A DNA stretch of 64,000 nucleotides from Mantis religiosa. Taxonomy: Eukaryota > Arthropoda > Insecta > Mantodea > Mantidae. Position numbers and translations under genes: made by a program. Positions within the stretch are counted from its first letter, which is position 1. Each line of letters starts with the position of its first letter. This document shows, one piece after another, positions 1 through 9,834 of the stretch. The notes under the pieces are model-generated. The model did not search any database and was not told the origin of the DNA. It saw only the letters and a program-made list of their open reading frames with translations. The stretch lies in assembly GCA_030765055.1 (NCBI GenBank), contig CM060953.1, forward strand, positions 179,034,709 to 179,098,708, read 5' to 3'.

Positions 1-59
1 AAGAGCATTTTGAATTTCTGCAAACTCGACTTTTAATTCTACGAACTCACAAAGTCACA
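1..59 (+). repeat. 3' end of a Gypsy-type LTR (window edge)
   Basis: The first 59 bases match the last ~60 bases of the solo LTR at 26202-26685 and, inverted, the start of the copy at 52730-53279 (shared block: CTGCAAACT.GACTTTTAATT, then ACAAAGTCACA). The LTR ends in ACA at 59 and is followed by ATAT, the same 4-bp target seen at the other copies. The rest lies outside the window, so solo LTR versus full element cannot be told. Confidence 0.75.
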
Positions 60-1516
60 ATATTAACGTCAACTATTAATGCAAAAACCTACCAGAATCC
101 TTTTTAGTTAAAGTTTCCTTGTATGCACTACTGGCTTTGAACGTGATGTCATTTTGGCTGCGATATGGCAAATATCTTCGTTCCTGTAAAGTTCGCAAAG
201 TCTAAAGCTATACCTATTGGTAGTTCATCAGAAATATGAATTTTAGGATCACCTAAATTAAAAGAGAAAAAATAATTTTATGGAAAAGATCCGTATTGAT
301 ATGCATCTGTAAATAAACATACTTAAGAAAAAGAATGGGAAAAAAAGAAAGAAATGAAAGCTGGGACTTCGCAGTAGTTTTGTTACAAAGATGTAACACC
401 GTGATTTAAAAACAATGGCACTCGAAATTACTTTTTACAGGAAAATGTTTATATTACGTACGTGTTGCAGAAACTAATACATTATATTGGCTAGAAAAAG
501 TCATGCGAAGGAATTTTTCATTTTTTTTCTATAGTGGAGAGGGGTAGATGCAGATGCCTTTAATTAATAAATAGCCTTACTTCCATTTAGACAACTCTGT
601 TATTGTTCTTAAAATGTGGCACTGCTTTAGTTGTTTTGGAGGTTATTACAAACCTTAAGAAGACTTAACAGTTAACAGAACACCTTCTAGTGATAAACGA
701 TTTCTAACGGCAACATTCGACCCCGGGTGTTTGTTCTCGTTAAGATGTCGAAACTAACCGTCTCGTCGAGGAACCCAAATACCTGAAACTTGTACGTGCC
801 ACTTACCTAAAGCGCCAAGTTTGTAGATAGGGGCACTAATCGGATTAAATGTTATTTGCATAACAGTGCCTGTTCTACTGGATCTATGTAACGTTATTCG
901 GGCGAGAAACCCTTCTTGCAAGGCGACTGTATATCAACAGGTATCAGACATATTCATATTGTCTCGTGTACCGCGATATACAATTTCATCATTGTTGAAC
1001 ATGTAAGAGATTGGAAATACAGCGTAAGGACGAGTAATTTCTTCTTCCGAGCCACCCCAAACGTATGCAATTTATTTGTATTGCATACTATTTTCGCCAA
1101 TATATTGTAACTAATAGAAATAGCATTTACGTGAAAATAAAACTAATTACCAACAGCCGTTGCACATAGTGGTTTACATGCAGGGTTCTAGGAGTAAGTA
1201 GCACCTAACTAGAAGGTAAAGAGGAAATATCTCATACAGAGTATTACGTTACGATTTCATCATTTATTTTAAGACCATGGATCCAAAAGAAAACATAAAC
1301 GTTGCCACAAAACATGTGAGTGCACAACTTAAATGTGAACTACGTATTTATCCAATATTCCATTTTTCAGTTTGAAATATTTTAATGACAAATGCAATAT
1401 ACATCTTCAATTGTCTGAGAATGTCCTCAGAAGTCTTCTTGTTGGACGATTTGTATAACTAGAAAAAATCTTAATACACAAAAATGCGATATTCTTACAA
1501 CTGAATTAAAATGCAT
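60..1516. other. No gene recognised
   Basis: AT-rich unique-looking sequence. Short open frames (for example 916-1110) have no recognisable domain. Nothing else is supported here. Confidence 0.6.
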
Positions 1517-1583
1517 TTTCTTCTTCTTCTTCTTCTTCTTCTTCTTCTTCTTCTTCTTCTTCTTCTTCTTCTTCTTCTTCTTC
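1517..1583. repeat. (TTC)n / (GAA)n microsatellite, LINE tail
   Basis: Uninterrupted TTC triplets. On the minus strand this is a (GAA)n tail directly downstream of the RTE-like LINE that ends here. RTE elements commonly end in short tandem repeats, so the array is best read as the expanded tail of that LINE. Confidence 0.9.
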
Positions 1584-1593
1584 ACTTCATGGC

Positions 1594-2660
1594 ATAGGCA
1601 ATCAAGTGCCTGTTCCGCCTTCGAAGTCCTCCAGCCATAGTTTCCTGGGTCTGCCCACCGATCTCCTACCTTTAGGATGATACTGTAATATTTGTTTTGT
1701 AAGTCTATTATCTGACATTCTTTCAACATGTTCCTTCCATTTTAGTTTGAGATCTTTTAACCTATCATTCATACTAAAAATGTCCAGCTCTTATATTTTC
1801 ATTTCTTATTAAGTCCCTCTTCGTGCATCCTTTCACACTTCTCAAGAATTTCATTTCTGAAGCCTGCATTTTACTCTGTTGCTTTTTAGTTAACGTCCAA
1901 GTCTCACTTCCGTATGTCAGTATAGGTACAGCCATAACTTTGTAGAACTTTAAGTTTGTTTCTTTACGTATTTTGTTTCTAAATGTTCTATTTATTGTTA
2001 CACAAACTCTTTGAAATTTGCATATTTTATTGTAGACATCATATTCCTTGTCATAACTAACATCAGTTCCCAAGTAGTTAAAATGGCTTACCTGTTCAAC
2101 GCAACGATTATTTATAACTATTTTTGTTCTACTTGGCTCTTTCCCAATGAATGCCATTACCTTTGATTTTATAACAGAAATTTTCATATTATATTGCTTA
2201 CAAAGTTCACTAAGTTTAAAAATAGATTTTTGCTGGGCAGACTCACTATTTTGTATAGTAACTAAGTCGTCAGCAAACAATAAAGTATTTAAAAAGTTTT
2301 TATTTGAAATTTTAAAACCTACATTCACTAGCTGCTTCCATTTGCACACTAGGTCGTCAATATAAATAGTAAAAAGTGTAGGTGATAAAGTACACCCTTG
2401 TCTGACACCCTGATTAGTAAGAATTTTTTTAGAAATTTTACCATTGTTCCTCAAATTTATTTTGTTTGGAAGTAGAAGCATTGTATCACTTTTACTAATT
2501 GTTGTGGGTATCCTCGTTCTTCCAATATTTGCCACATTTTGCAGCATTTACCCTATTGAAGGCTTTTTCAAAGTCAACAAACGCCATATGCGTTTCTTTA
2601 TTAAATTTTTTTCTTTGAAACGGAACAAGCTTTTAATAACAAAAATAAACCAATTAACAC
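1594..2660 (-). pseudogene. Reverse transcriptase C-terminal part (RTE-like), frameshifted
   Basis: Three frames together cover the 3' half of an RT. From the 5' side: FVDFEKAFNRV (first catalytic Asp, about 2590-2560), then a frame change into the longest open segment 1774-2547 with GVRQGCTLSP, IYIDDL and the catalytic LLFADD box, then KSKVMAF, FNYLGT and YGSETWTL. A further frameshift near 1795 leads into KWKEHVERMSDNRLTKQIL and GRRSVGRPRKLW, the usual RTE C-terminus, ending at about 1594 just before the GAA tail. The frameshifts and missing endonuclease domain make it non-functional. Start is a truncation, not a real initiation codon. Confidence 0.88.
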
Positions 2661-2721
2661 ACAAACTTAAGTAAACCTAGAGTGAACCATTTTCAGGATA
2701 TTAGTTGTCATTTGCCCAATA

Positions 2722-2952
2722 GCCCGCCTCGATAGCGTAGATGGTAGCATGTCTGCCTCAAGTTCAAGAGGTCCCGAGTTCGAATCTCGGTCAGGGTGAG
2801 TTACCTGGATAAGGTTTTTTCAGGGGTTTTTCCCCTATCCTTACAGACGAATGTTGGGTATCTCTAAGCTCTACGGACCCTGGACACATTTGAGCATCAT
2901 TTCACCCATTTCATTCAACGTCCGATATGACAACGTTGGAGGACGTAAATTT
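2722..2952 (+). repeat. SINE family A (tRNA-derived), full length
   Basis: The tRNA-like head has an A-box-like TAGCGTAGATGG and a B-box GAGTTCGAATC, followed by a body with GGATAAGGTTTT..GGGGTTTTT and a tail GTCCGATATGAC..GTTGGAGGACGTAAATT, then A-rich sequence. Eleven further copies or pieces occur in the window on both strands (5071-5927, 9031-9227, 16616-16685, 22331-22544, 35768-35970, 54191-54456, 57262-57526, 60981-61126, 62897-63139 and derivatives). It is a Pol III-type retroposon, not a tRNA gene, because the body and tail are always attached. Confidence 0.92.
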
Positions 2953-3691
2953 GCGAAAAAAAATAATAATCATTCTTCATTTCTTGTCATGCAAAGAAAA
3001 TGGAACTTCAAGCTTGCCGAGCGACAACCTTTAAAATATTTGTCTATCACTTGAAGACTACTATATTCCCATATTCGCAGTTTATCTCGATTTATAACAA
3101 GAAAATAGAGGAGTAAGTGTTTTTAAGTATAGTTTGTACAAGAGTAGAGAAAGTCACGTGACTGCACACTTCATATTTTTAAATTTAAGCAGCTCGTATT
3201 AAGCACACTGTTTTGAATTACGACATACGATGCTACCATCGTCTTGATGGTACCTTTAAAATCAATTGGTTGGAGTAACTGACAATTTGATTTTACATTT
3301 TGAATGCATATAATATTTAAAAGTTTTGCATGAGCATAAAATTATATTTGGAGGGGGCACTACCGTTTTGTTGACAATGCATAACGTCATCAGTACCAGT
3401 AATCACGAGCAAGGTGATACTAACAATGAGTAGTTGCACAATGAAAACAATACTACAGGCCTTGCAGGCCTCAGACTCACAGGTAAATACAACTCTGAGT
3501 TCCAGACGTTCCTTACCTAATTGCACGTCCAATGCCCGTTCATTTGTTCCGAAAGTGTTTAGTTCCTCTTTCCAACGAACACATTCTTATCGTGGCGAAT
3601 TAGAGCAAAGAAATGAACAAGAATGTCCCATTCTGGAAGACCCCATTCTCAGGGCAAGGGTATTCAAACTTCTGTCCGACCAGCTCGTTTA
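2953..3691. other. No gene recognised
   Basis: Unique-looking sequence between a SINE and a mariner derivative. Short open frames on both strands around 3320-3690 overlap one another and show no known motif. Confidence 0.55.
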
Positions 3692-3693
3692 TA

Positions 3694-4406
3694 CAGGGTG
3701 TTACAAAAAGGTACGGCCAAACTTTCAGGAAACATTCCTCACACACAAAGAAAGAAAATATGTTATGCGGACATGTGTCCGGAAACGCTTAATTTCCATG
3801 TTAGAGCTCATTTTATTACTTCTCTTCAAATCACATTAATCATGGAATCGAAACACACGACAACAGAACGTACCAGCGTGACTTCAAACACTTTATTACA
3901 GGAAATGTTCAAAATGTCCTCCGTTAGCGAGGTTACATGCATCCATCCTCCGTCGCATGGAATCCCTGATGCGCTAATGCAGCCCTGGAGAACAGCCGTC
4001 CACAATAGGAGCACGAAGAGTCTCTACATTTGGTACCTGGGTTGTGTAGACAAGAGCTTTCAAATGCCCCCATAAATGAAAGTCAAGAGGGTTGAGGTCA
4101 GGAGAGCGTGGAGGCCATGGAATTGGTCCGCCTCTACCAATCTATTGGTCACCGAATCTGTTGTTGAGAAGCGTACGAACACTTCGACTGAAATGTGCAG
4201 GAGCTCCATCGTGCATGAACCACAATAGGGTATTTTTACAATTGTCTGCACGAATGATTTCAATTTACATTTTAAGAGAAATACTAAAATGAGCTCTAAC
4301 ATGGAAATTTCGCGTTTCCGGTCACATGTTCACATAACATATTTTCTTTCTTTGTGTGTGAGGAATCTTTCCTGAAAGTTTGGCCGTACCTTTTTGTAAC
4401 ATCCTG
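3694..4406 (-). mobile_element. Mariner-like derivative E1 with ~120-bp terminal inverted repeats
   Basis: Both ends read CAGG.TGTTACAAAAAGG inward and remain inverted repeats for about 120 bp (to about 3815 on the left and from about 4285 on the right). The element is flanked by TA at 3692-3693 and 4407-4408, the Tc1/mariner target duplication. A second copy lies at 21093-21819. At 713 bp it is shorter than an autonomous element; only the C-terminal transposase portion remains between the arms. Confidence 0.92.
3896..4250 (-). pseudogene. Mariner-like transposase, C-terminal remnant (E1)
   Basis: On the minus strand the frame carries HDGAPAHFSRSVRTLLNN (second catalytic Asp), then WPPRSPDLNPLDFHLWGHLK with the third catalytic Asp, and ends in GGHFEHFL with a stop at 3896-3898. 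An in-frame TAG lies between the two catalytic motifs and is shared with copy E2. Compared with E2, this copy has lost 14 bp near 3990, which shifts the frame. The first catalytic Asp and the DNA-binding region are missing. Function as a transposase is excluded; the domain assignment itself is secure. Confidence 0.85.
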
Positions 4407-4408
4407 TA

Positions 4409-5070
4409 TACGTCGGTTTCTGACGCTGAAGATCGATAGAGTGGTCCACGTGGACTTGGCTCTGAACGAGGACATGTCGTTGCCGGTAGAATCAAGTAGC
4501 AACAAAGAATATTCCTAAGTGCATTTCCTCCTCCAGATATCGCACTTTATATCGATATATCCGCATATCTACTAGAAATAAATCCATAATAAATTCCTCA
4601 GAAATGGCATGTCAACACGGAGAAGTGTAACACAAGTCTCGTTATATACGAATCAAGGCGTTAACGCTCGGAGCATTTGCAGTGTGAAGATCTCTTTAAC
4701 TCAGAAAATACTCGAAATGCTGACTAGTCCACGTAGTCTCATGAAGTGATTTCAATTAGCAGTGTGTAGCACGAGACTGTAAAATTAAATCAAATAAGAA
4801 AACTTGCTGCAATGTGTCCATAAAAAGAAATAAAAAAAAACTCGAAGTCCACAAATTTTATTTAAGCAATTGGAAACCTGTGATAAACAATGTGTGAAAA
4901 TTTTAAATGAACAGTTGAATTTGTCTTACAGACATCAATTTCTTTCCGTTCTTGATTTACTGGACTTGTAGATACTAATTGAAAATATCCATTTGTGAGA
5001 TGAATTTAAATTTCATTTTCGTTTAAGGGTCTTTGAAAAGAAAGCCGCATTGGTTTTCAATTGTTTTATT
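4409..5070. other. No gene recognised
   Basis: AT-rich sequence without a recognisable domain or repeat family shared with the rest of the window. Confidence 0.55.
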
Positions 5071-5927
5071 CACGTCCTCCAAAGTTAATATCGCACAATG
5101 AATGGAATGGATGAAATGATTTTAAATGAGCCCTGGGTCCATATATCTTAGACTGATCGAGATGGTTCGGGCGGTTTCGTCTGTAGCCCGAATTAGGAAC
5201 GCCCGGGCTCGATTCCCGTGGTCAACCTACCTGACCCATGGTCTTTTCGGGGGGTTTTCCGGGTCGCTAGGTGAATGCTGGGTAGGTTAACTACATCCCC
5301 CGAATTTCCTGTCCCTCCGAAACACCTCCATTATCATTTCATGTCATCTCTCATCTGGTGGTCTCTTTCAGAGTAGAAGTGTCGGCGGGAGTCTCGGCGG
5401 TGCATGGCAGGATGATATGCTCTGAGGAAAACTACTTCTTCCTCCGGTAGATCGGTTGCCGGGCTTCGCTCCTCTGCTGGGGCCATTTTGGGACCGCCGG
5501 CAGATACTTTGGGGTCTCGGCTATTGGGATCGTTGCCATCCCGCTGTAGGGAAGCGTGTCCGTTGTCCTGGCCTGTCGGGGGAAGTCTCTAACCAAATAA
5601 ACTGTAGAGACCCTGCCCTTTGTACTGTCGTGGCTCTTTAAGTCGGCCTCCCTCTGTCTTCTTCACCTCATCCTTCCTCCCGGGGGTGCCCCCACTTGGG
5701 GGCATAGGAACAATTGGCCCAGCATGCTGGCTCACATACCGAATCCCCTCCGTAATGAAATCCCAATCCCATACACCTTAGAGTTATTTGACATTCATCT
5801 TTCAGGATAGATAAGGGAAAATCTTGGAAAAAACATTATCCAGATTACTCACCCTTACCGAGATTTATACTCGGCTTCTATTGAACGTGAGACAGACACG
5901 CTACCACTTCCGCTACCGAGGCGGGGA
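5071..5927 (-). repeat. SINE family A copy, split by a 615-bp insertion
   Basis: The 3' half of a minus-strand SINE A lies at 5071-5152 and the 5' half with the tRNA-like head at 5768-5927. The SINE sequence resumes exactly where it stopped, apart from a duplicated stretch (CCATATATCTTAGA and CCATACACCTTAGA), as expected for target duplication by the inserted sequence. Confidence 0.85.
5153..5767 (+). mobile_element. GC-rich retroposon with tRNA-like head, nested in SINE A
   Basis: The insertion begins with a tRNA-like segment (TGGTTCGGGCGGTTTCGTCTG, then a B-box-like GGCTCGATTCCCG), continues with CTTTTCGGGGGGTTTTCC, which resembles the SINE A body, and extends about 500 bp further as GC-rich sequence with an inverted CCCGGGGGTGCCCCCACTTGGGGG stretch near its end. 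It is flanked by a diverged ~15-bp direct repeat (5138-5152 and 5768-5782). A 61-codon open frame at 5456-5641 shows no known domain. I do not recognise the family; it may be a long SINE or a SINE fused to another sequence. Confidence 0.7.
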
Positions 5928-6613
5928 TTTTTAGATTCTGATAAGTTATGTAAAAAGAGGTAATTTACAGTTTATACTCGTTTTGACGATATTAAGATGT
6001 CAAGAAATAATGTAGCTATTACAGACTTTCATATACTGACCTATGTATCTCTTTAGTAATAATAATTTATTAAGTTTTAGTACACATTAAAAATTAAGCA
6101 ATGAAAATTTTGAAGCGTTAAGCAAATAAGTAAAGAAAATATGCAGAAAACAGAAGGGCATTACGCTATTTAAATGGCTGTACAGAGTTTTAAATAAAGC
6201 TGATATTGCAACATTGGAAGCGTAGTGCAAACAAAGTAAAATACAGACAGTTTCCCATTTATTCAGATTTGAACGCAATCTTTAGTGTCATGCATGCACC
6301 TTGGACCACGAATTTTCAATTTTCCATGCCAAGCTCTATTCCTCATATACCGAGTCATGATGCAAAATAAGAAGGGAGACGTTTAATGCACTAGGGGATG
6401 AATCACTGTCACACAAACCAGCACAGTCATGATTCGAGCTGGGGTTGCAACATTGATTTTTTTCCAATCTGAGTGCCCACACGTACTTCTCACAAGGGAT
6501 GCATTTCAGCGAAAGCTCTCAGAACCGATAGAACGCATGCTTAGAACTTTAATTATTGTTAGAAATTCCAACTCTGGCAGCTAGAGACGTTTTAGTTTTC
6601 ACCCATTCTCTTC
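5928..6613. other. No gene recognised
   Basis: AT-rich sequence between SINE A and the PIF-like element. No domain seen. Confidence 0.55.
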
Positions 6614-6616
6614 TAA

Positions 6617-7757
6617 TGCCCGATTTCACCAACAGATGTTAAATTCGCCGTTAACAAATGTAACGTAACAATTGTTTCAGCGATAAAACTAATGTTAAAT
6701 TTCTTGCATTTCAAAAACATGTTTTCTTAAAATGTTAACAAACCTGTGTTAACGCCAAGAAACTTGTAAATATCACAGCTATAGAAGGCTATGGATGATT
6801 TTCTGAACGTACTCCGATTCGTTTTTGTTTTCATTTTCGTCTGCACAAATGGCGGATGAACAAAATCATAAATAAAGCCGTGAGACAAGTTTCTCATCGA
6901 CGGAGGAAGAATTGTTAATTGAATTGGTGACGAAGTGTAAGGTTATCGTGGAAAATAAGAGGATGGATGCAGTGAATGTAAAACAGAAAGATGTCGCGGG
7001 GAAAATATTGGAAACGAATTTACTTCAAATGCATGTGTCGTCACTACTACAAGCACCAAACAACTTGTCAGTATTACGTAAATTTAAAACGAGGTGCGAA
7101 GTCCCGTTTCAAGACGGCAGATGGACAGTGTATTATCCACATAATTCAGTGAGTTATAAAATTGCAAGGCTACTAGTACTTGAAGCTAAGGCGAGATAGT
7201 CATATCCCTTTCGATGCATGTTCTAACTCAGTATTATGTAAATTTAAAACGAGGAGCGAAGAAGGGCAAGTGACTTGAACGTTTCAAGAGGGGAGGTGGA
7301 TAATGTTTTTTTCACATAATTCAGTGAATTATAAAATCGCAAGGTTATTGATACTTGAAGCAAAGGCGAGATCGCCATATTCCTTTCGATGCATGTTCTA
7401 ACCTCTCTTGTACTTTCGCAGTAACCTTCATAGCAACATGTTTCGACAGCCTATACCTCCGTAAAACAATTTTCTTCCGATAGTTCTTCAAAATCATTTC
7501 TCCTCATAGGCCGTACTCTATTATGAATGCCATTTAGACGGTCTTAAATATAGCAAATCGACATCGACAGCTGAGTTCATGCTCGCCATCTTGACTATTT
7601 ACAATTGATAAGGACTTAACATTAGAAATTCGGCGAGTTAGTTTAACATGAGATTTAACACGAGTGTTGCGCTAACACTTGTTGGTGAAATGCAATTTTT
7701 GTTTTAACTATTGCTAAACTCGTGTTAAGTCTTAACATTTATTGGTGAAATCGGGCA
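6617..7757 (+). mobile_element. PIF/Harbinger-like non-autonomous DNA transposon, copy 1
   Basis: The ends are inverted repeats TGCCCGATTTCACCAACA / TGTTGGTGAAATCGGGCA (the right end with small differences), and the element is flanked by TAA at 6614-6616 and 7758-7760. A 3-bp TAA/TTA-type duplication is the hallmark of PIF/Harbinger. No DDE transposase is visible; only the Myb/SANT-like partner frame remains. A 1624-bp relative at 45212-46835 has the same termini. Confidence 0.82.
6849..7199 (+). pseudogene. Myb/SANT (zeste-like) DNA-binding protein remnant of PIF element
   Basis: Starting at an ATG at 6849 (MADEQNHK) there is an early stop, then in the same frame SSTEEELLIELVTKC, ENKRMDAVNVKQKDVA and later LRKFKTRCEV. 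This matches the N-terminal Myb/SANT-like domain of the second protein encoded by PIF/Harbinger elements (EEE.LLI.LV...K..IENK..DA..V..K...W). In that family the protein escorts the transposase to DNA. Here the stop at codon 9 and internal changes make it a relic. The homologous frame in copy 2 starts at 45460. Confidence 0.65.
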
Positions 7758-7760
7758 TAA

Positions 7761-8012
7761 GAGATGAACTTCTATAAAAATCCAGAACTTCAACGTAACA
7801 GGACCCCAGAATATGTTTTTCATCGCTGTAACATTATTCCAGCATTAGTCTTCAAAAGTTTGACTCATCTGGTTTACAAGAACAATTAAAATATTTAACA
7901 CAATGTCTTTGTCCGTGCTTGAACAGCATTAACCAAAAAAGAAAACCCTGTTTGGCATTTAACTTCAAGTGATCTTCCAAATCTGCCACACAAAGTTTCT
8001 CAACGAAGTGTG
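7761..8012. other. No gene recognised
   Basis: Spacer between the PIF-like element and a SINE B copy. Nothing recognised. Confidence 0.5.
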
Positions 8013-8170
8013 CAGTGTTTAAGGTCCGCTTTTACTACATGCAGCACTGCAGGTGGTGACGTAGATGATACATGAGATGAAGATGGAGCAACTGGTGGAA
8101 TGAGATGGCGCGGGAAACGGGAGATCCCGGAGAAAATCCACCCAAGCGCCATGTTGTGCACCACAACAAA
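8013..8170 (-). repeat. SINE family B, 5'-truncated copy
   Basis: Minus-strand match to the tail and middle of SINE B (GTTTAA..CCGCTTTTACTACAT, GATGATACATGAGATGAAGATGGAGCA), lacking the tRNA-like head present in the full copies at 38955 and 47941. Confidence 0.85.
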
Positions 8171-8574
8171 AGTTTTTCAAAAAAATCCCATACTCCCACA
8201 TGGGAGTTTATATTTTCTTTACAAATGGCTAATGATTTTTTTAAATGCCACACGTTTAAGATATTTTCACGACATTTGAAATGAACATCTTGAATTTCGT
8301 AGGAATATTCTCAGAAGTGCTCTTCACTATGAATGACTTTTGCATACATAGTAAATCGTAAGGGATGACAAAATTACACCGAAAAATGTAGATCTCTAAA
8401 CTACAAATTGTCTAAGACAGTTTTTTTTTACAATAAACCACTTCCAGATATTTGATGTTTTTTTATTTCAATTTAACAATAGGAATACCTTAATCCTTTT
8501 TCTATCTCTTGTCTTGACAAAGGGAATGCAACTTCAAGGCAATCACATAGCAACTAGGTTTAAAAGATTGGACT
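8171..8574. other. No gene recognised
   Basis: AT-rich spacer without recognised content. Confidence 0.5.
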
Positions 8575-8586
8575 GTAGCCAAAAAG

Positions 8587-8657
8587 TGAGTGAGTGAGTG
8601 AGTGAGTGAGTGAGTGAGTGAGTGAGTGAGTGAGTGAGTGAGTGAGTGAGTGAGTGG
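8587..8657. repeat. (GTGA)n microsatellite
   Basis: About 17 uninterrupted TGAG units forming the tail of the micro-LINE. Confidence 0.92.
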
Positions 8658-8698
8658 GGTTTAAGGGCCCGTCGACAACAAGGTCATTTGGGCCCCAT
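8587..8698 (-). mobile_element. 112-bp micro-LINE: extreme 5'-truncated I-type LINE end with (TCAC)n tail
   Basis: A 12-bp perfect direct repeat GTAGCCAAAAAG flanks this stretch (8575-8586 and 8699-8710). Between the repeats is (GTGA)n and then GGGGTTTAAGGGCCC..CAAGGTCATTTGGGCCCC, a diverged form of the 3' end of the LINE at 19690-20760 (GGGTTTAAGGGCGCTCAAC..GGTCATCAGCGCCCCC). On the minus strand the order is LINE 3' end then simple repeat tail, as expected of target-primed reverse transcription. Confidence 0.82.
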
Positions 8699-8805
8699 GT
8701 AGCCAAAAAGCCTATTATATCCCCATATTCCTCTTGGCGATAAAATAATTTCTAAAAATGTTTATCTACATTACCATGATCTTTTGTTTGTTCCATTTAT
8801 ATCTA

Positions 8806-9022
8806 ATGGTCATATCGGCGGCCGTTCTCCTTTGGAACATATCGAAGGTGTTAACTCGTATCCTTGGGTTGAATCATTGGATCACGTACACATTCGTACT
8901 CTCATTCATACTTACAGACTCTGGGGAAGATGAGGAATCATCTTGGTTGGAGAAAAATCACCACCCCCAGTCTAGAATCGAACACGGCAGGCAGGCGCTC
9001 TACCGACTGAGCTACGGGGTCC
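8806..9022 (-). repeat. SINE family C (tRNA-derived)
   Basis: On the minus strand it starts GGACCCCGTAGCTCAGTCGG..AGAGCGCCTGCCTGCCGTG, a tRNA-like head with a good A-box, then a B-box region (GTTCGATTCTAG; part of the arm is deleted), followed by a body ending GGCCGCCGATATGACCAT. A better preserved copy is at 54704-54943. Confidence 0.85.
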
Positions 9023-9030
9023 TTCAACGG

Positions 9031-9227
9031 CCGATGAATGGAATGAATGAAATGTTGCTCAAATACGTGCAGGGTTCATAGAGTTTATACTTCTCCGACA
9101 TTCTTCTTCAAGGATCAATGAAAACATCAGAAAAACCTTATCCACATAACTCACTATGACCGAGAATCGAACTCGGTACCTCTTGAGCGTGAGGCAGATA
9201 CGCTACAACCTACGCTACAGAGGCGGG
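9031..9227 (-). repeat. SINE family A copy
   Basis: Minus-strand copy including head (GCCTCTGTAGCGTAGG, GAGTTCGATTCTCGGTCATAGTGAG) and most of the body; lies directly beside the SINE C copy. Confidence 0.85.
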
Positions 9228-9830
9228 TGAAGTCAAGTTGTATGGACTAGTACAGAAAATGAATTAAAAATGAACAATGCTCTTCTAATAAAATTGAAGA
9301 CTTGCGAGTATATTTCATCAGTTACAATAGAACTGTATAACTATTAAACTTCTGTTATTTTAAACAAAATCCTTAGCCATGTTTGGGGAAATAACTATTG
9401 GCAAAAAGTTCTCCATGAAAAGCTGCGGAGATTATCTTGAACTCAATCTCTGAACTCTTATCCCAATGTCAAACGTGAAAATCCCTTTAGTACTCAAGGA
9501 AATTTTGTTGTTATGCGTACTTAATCTACATTCACACGCGAGCTTTTTCCCTAAAACGGTTCTCCCCGAGTTCAGCGGTCTCACACAATCATTTTCCATT
9601 GAAACCTCAACATCAGTTTTTAACTGTTATAGGTAAAGTACATTGGAAGTAAAACTGTTGATAAACCCTTGCGAGGTAAATGTAAACCTCATCTATGGTT
9701 TGAAGAATGACACCTGTACTCCTTCCAGCTTGTAATTGACTGGCGTTTGTACAAAAAGGCTTGTTGAAACACACGATACTTCTTGTCAGATTATACTCAG
9801 CCGGAGATTTGGATGCGAAACAACATCGTT
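9228..9830. other. No gene recognised
   Basis: Unassigned sequence; short overlapping open frames on the minus strand without motifs. Confidence 0.5.
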
Positions 9831-9834
9831 TGGG

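Larger units (their letters stand above)
1517..2660 (-). mobile_element. RTE-like non-LTR retrotransposon, 5'-truncated
   Basis: The minus strand encodes the C-terminal part of a reverse transcriptase and ends with a (GAA)n tail. The 5' limit near 2660 falls inside the RT domain, just before the first catalytic motif, so this is an ordinary 5'-truncated LINE copy. A related copy lies at 29757-30650 with the same order of motifs and a GAAGAAGAAAT tail. Assignment to the RTE/BovB-like group rests on the YGSETWTLTK-type region followed by KMQASEMKFLRSVKGCTK, which I know from RTE elements of insects. Confidence 0.85.

Noticed and set aside
1510..1600. Open frame with a long poly-lysine run on the minus strand
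   Set aside because: It is translation of the (GAA)n tail of the RTE LINE.
2739..2800. tRNA gene (and similar tRNA-like segments at 8950-9022, 38955-39030, 47941-48015, 54870-54943, 62900-62975)
   Set aside because: Each is followed by a conserved non-tRNA body found at several loci, so these are SINE heads and not functional tRNA genes.
5456..5641. Small protein gene in the GC-rich insertion
   Set aside because: No motif and no homologue in the window; it lies within a nested repeat. Left as part of the mobile element.
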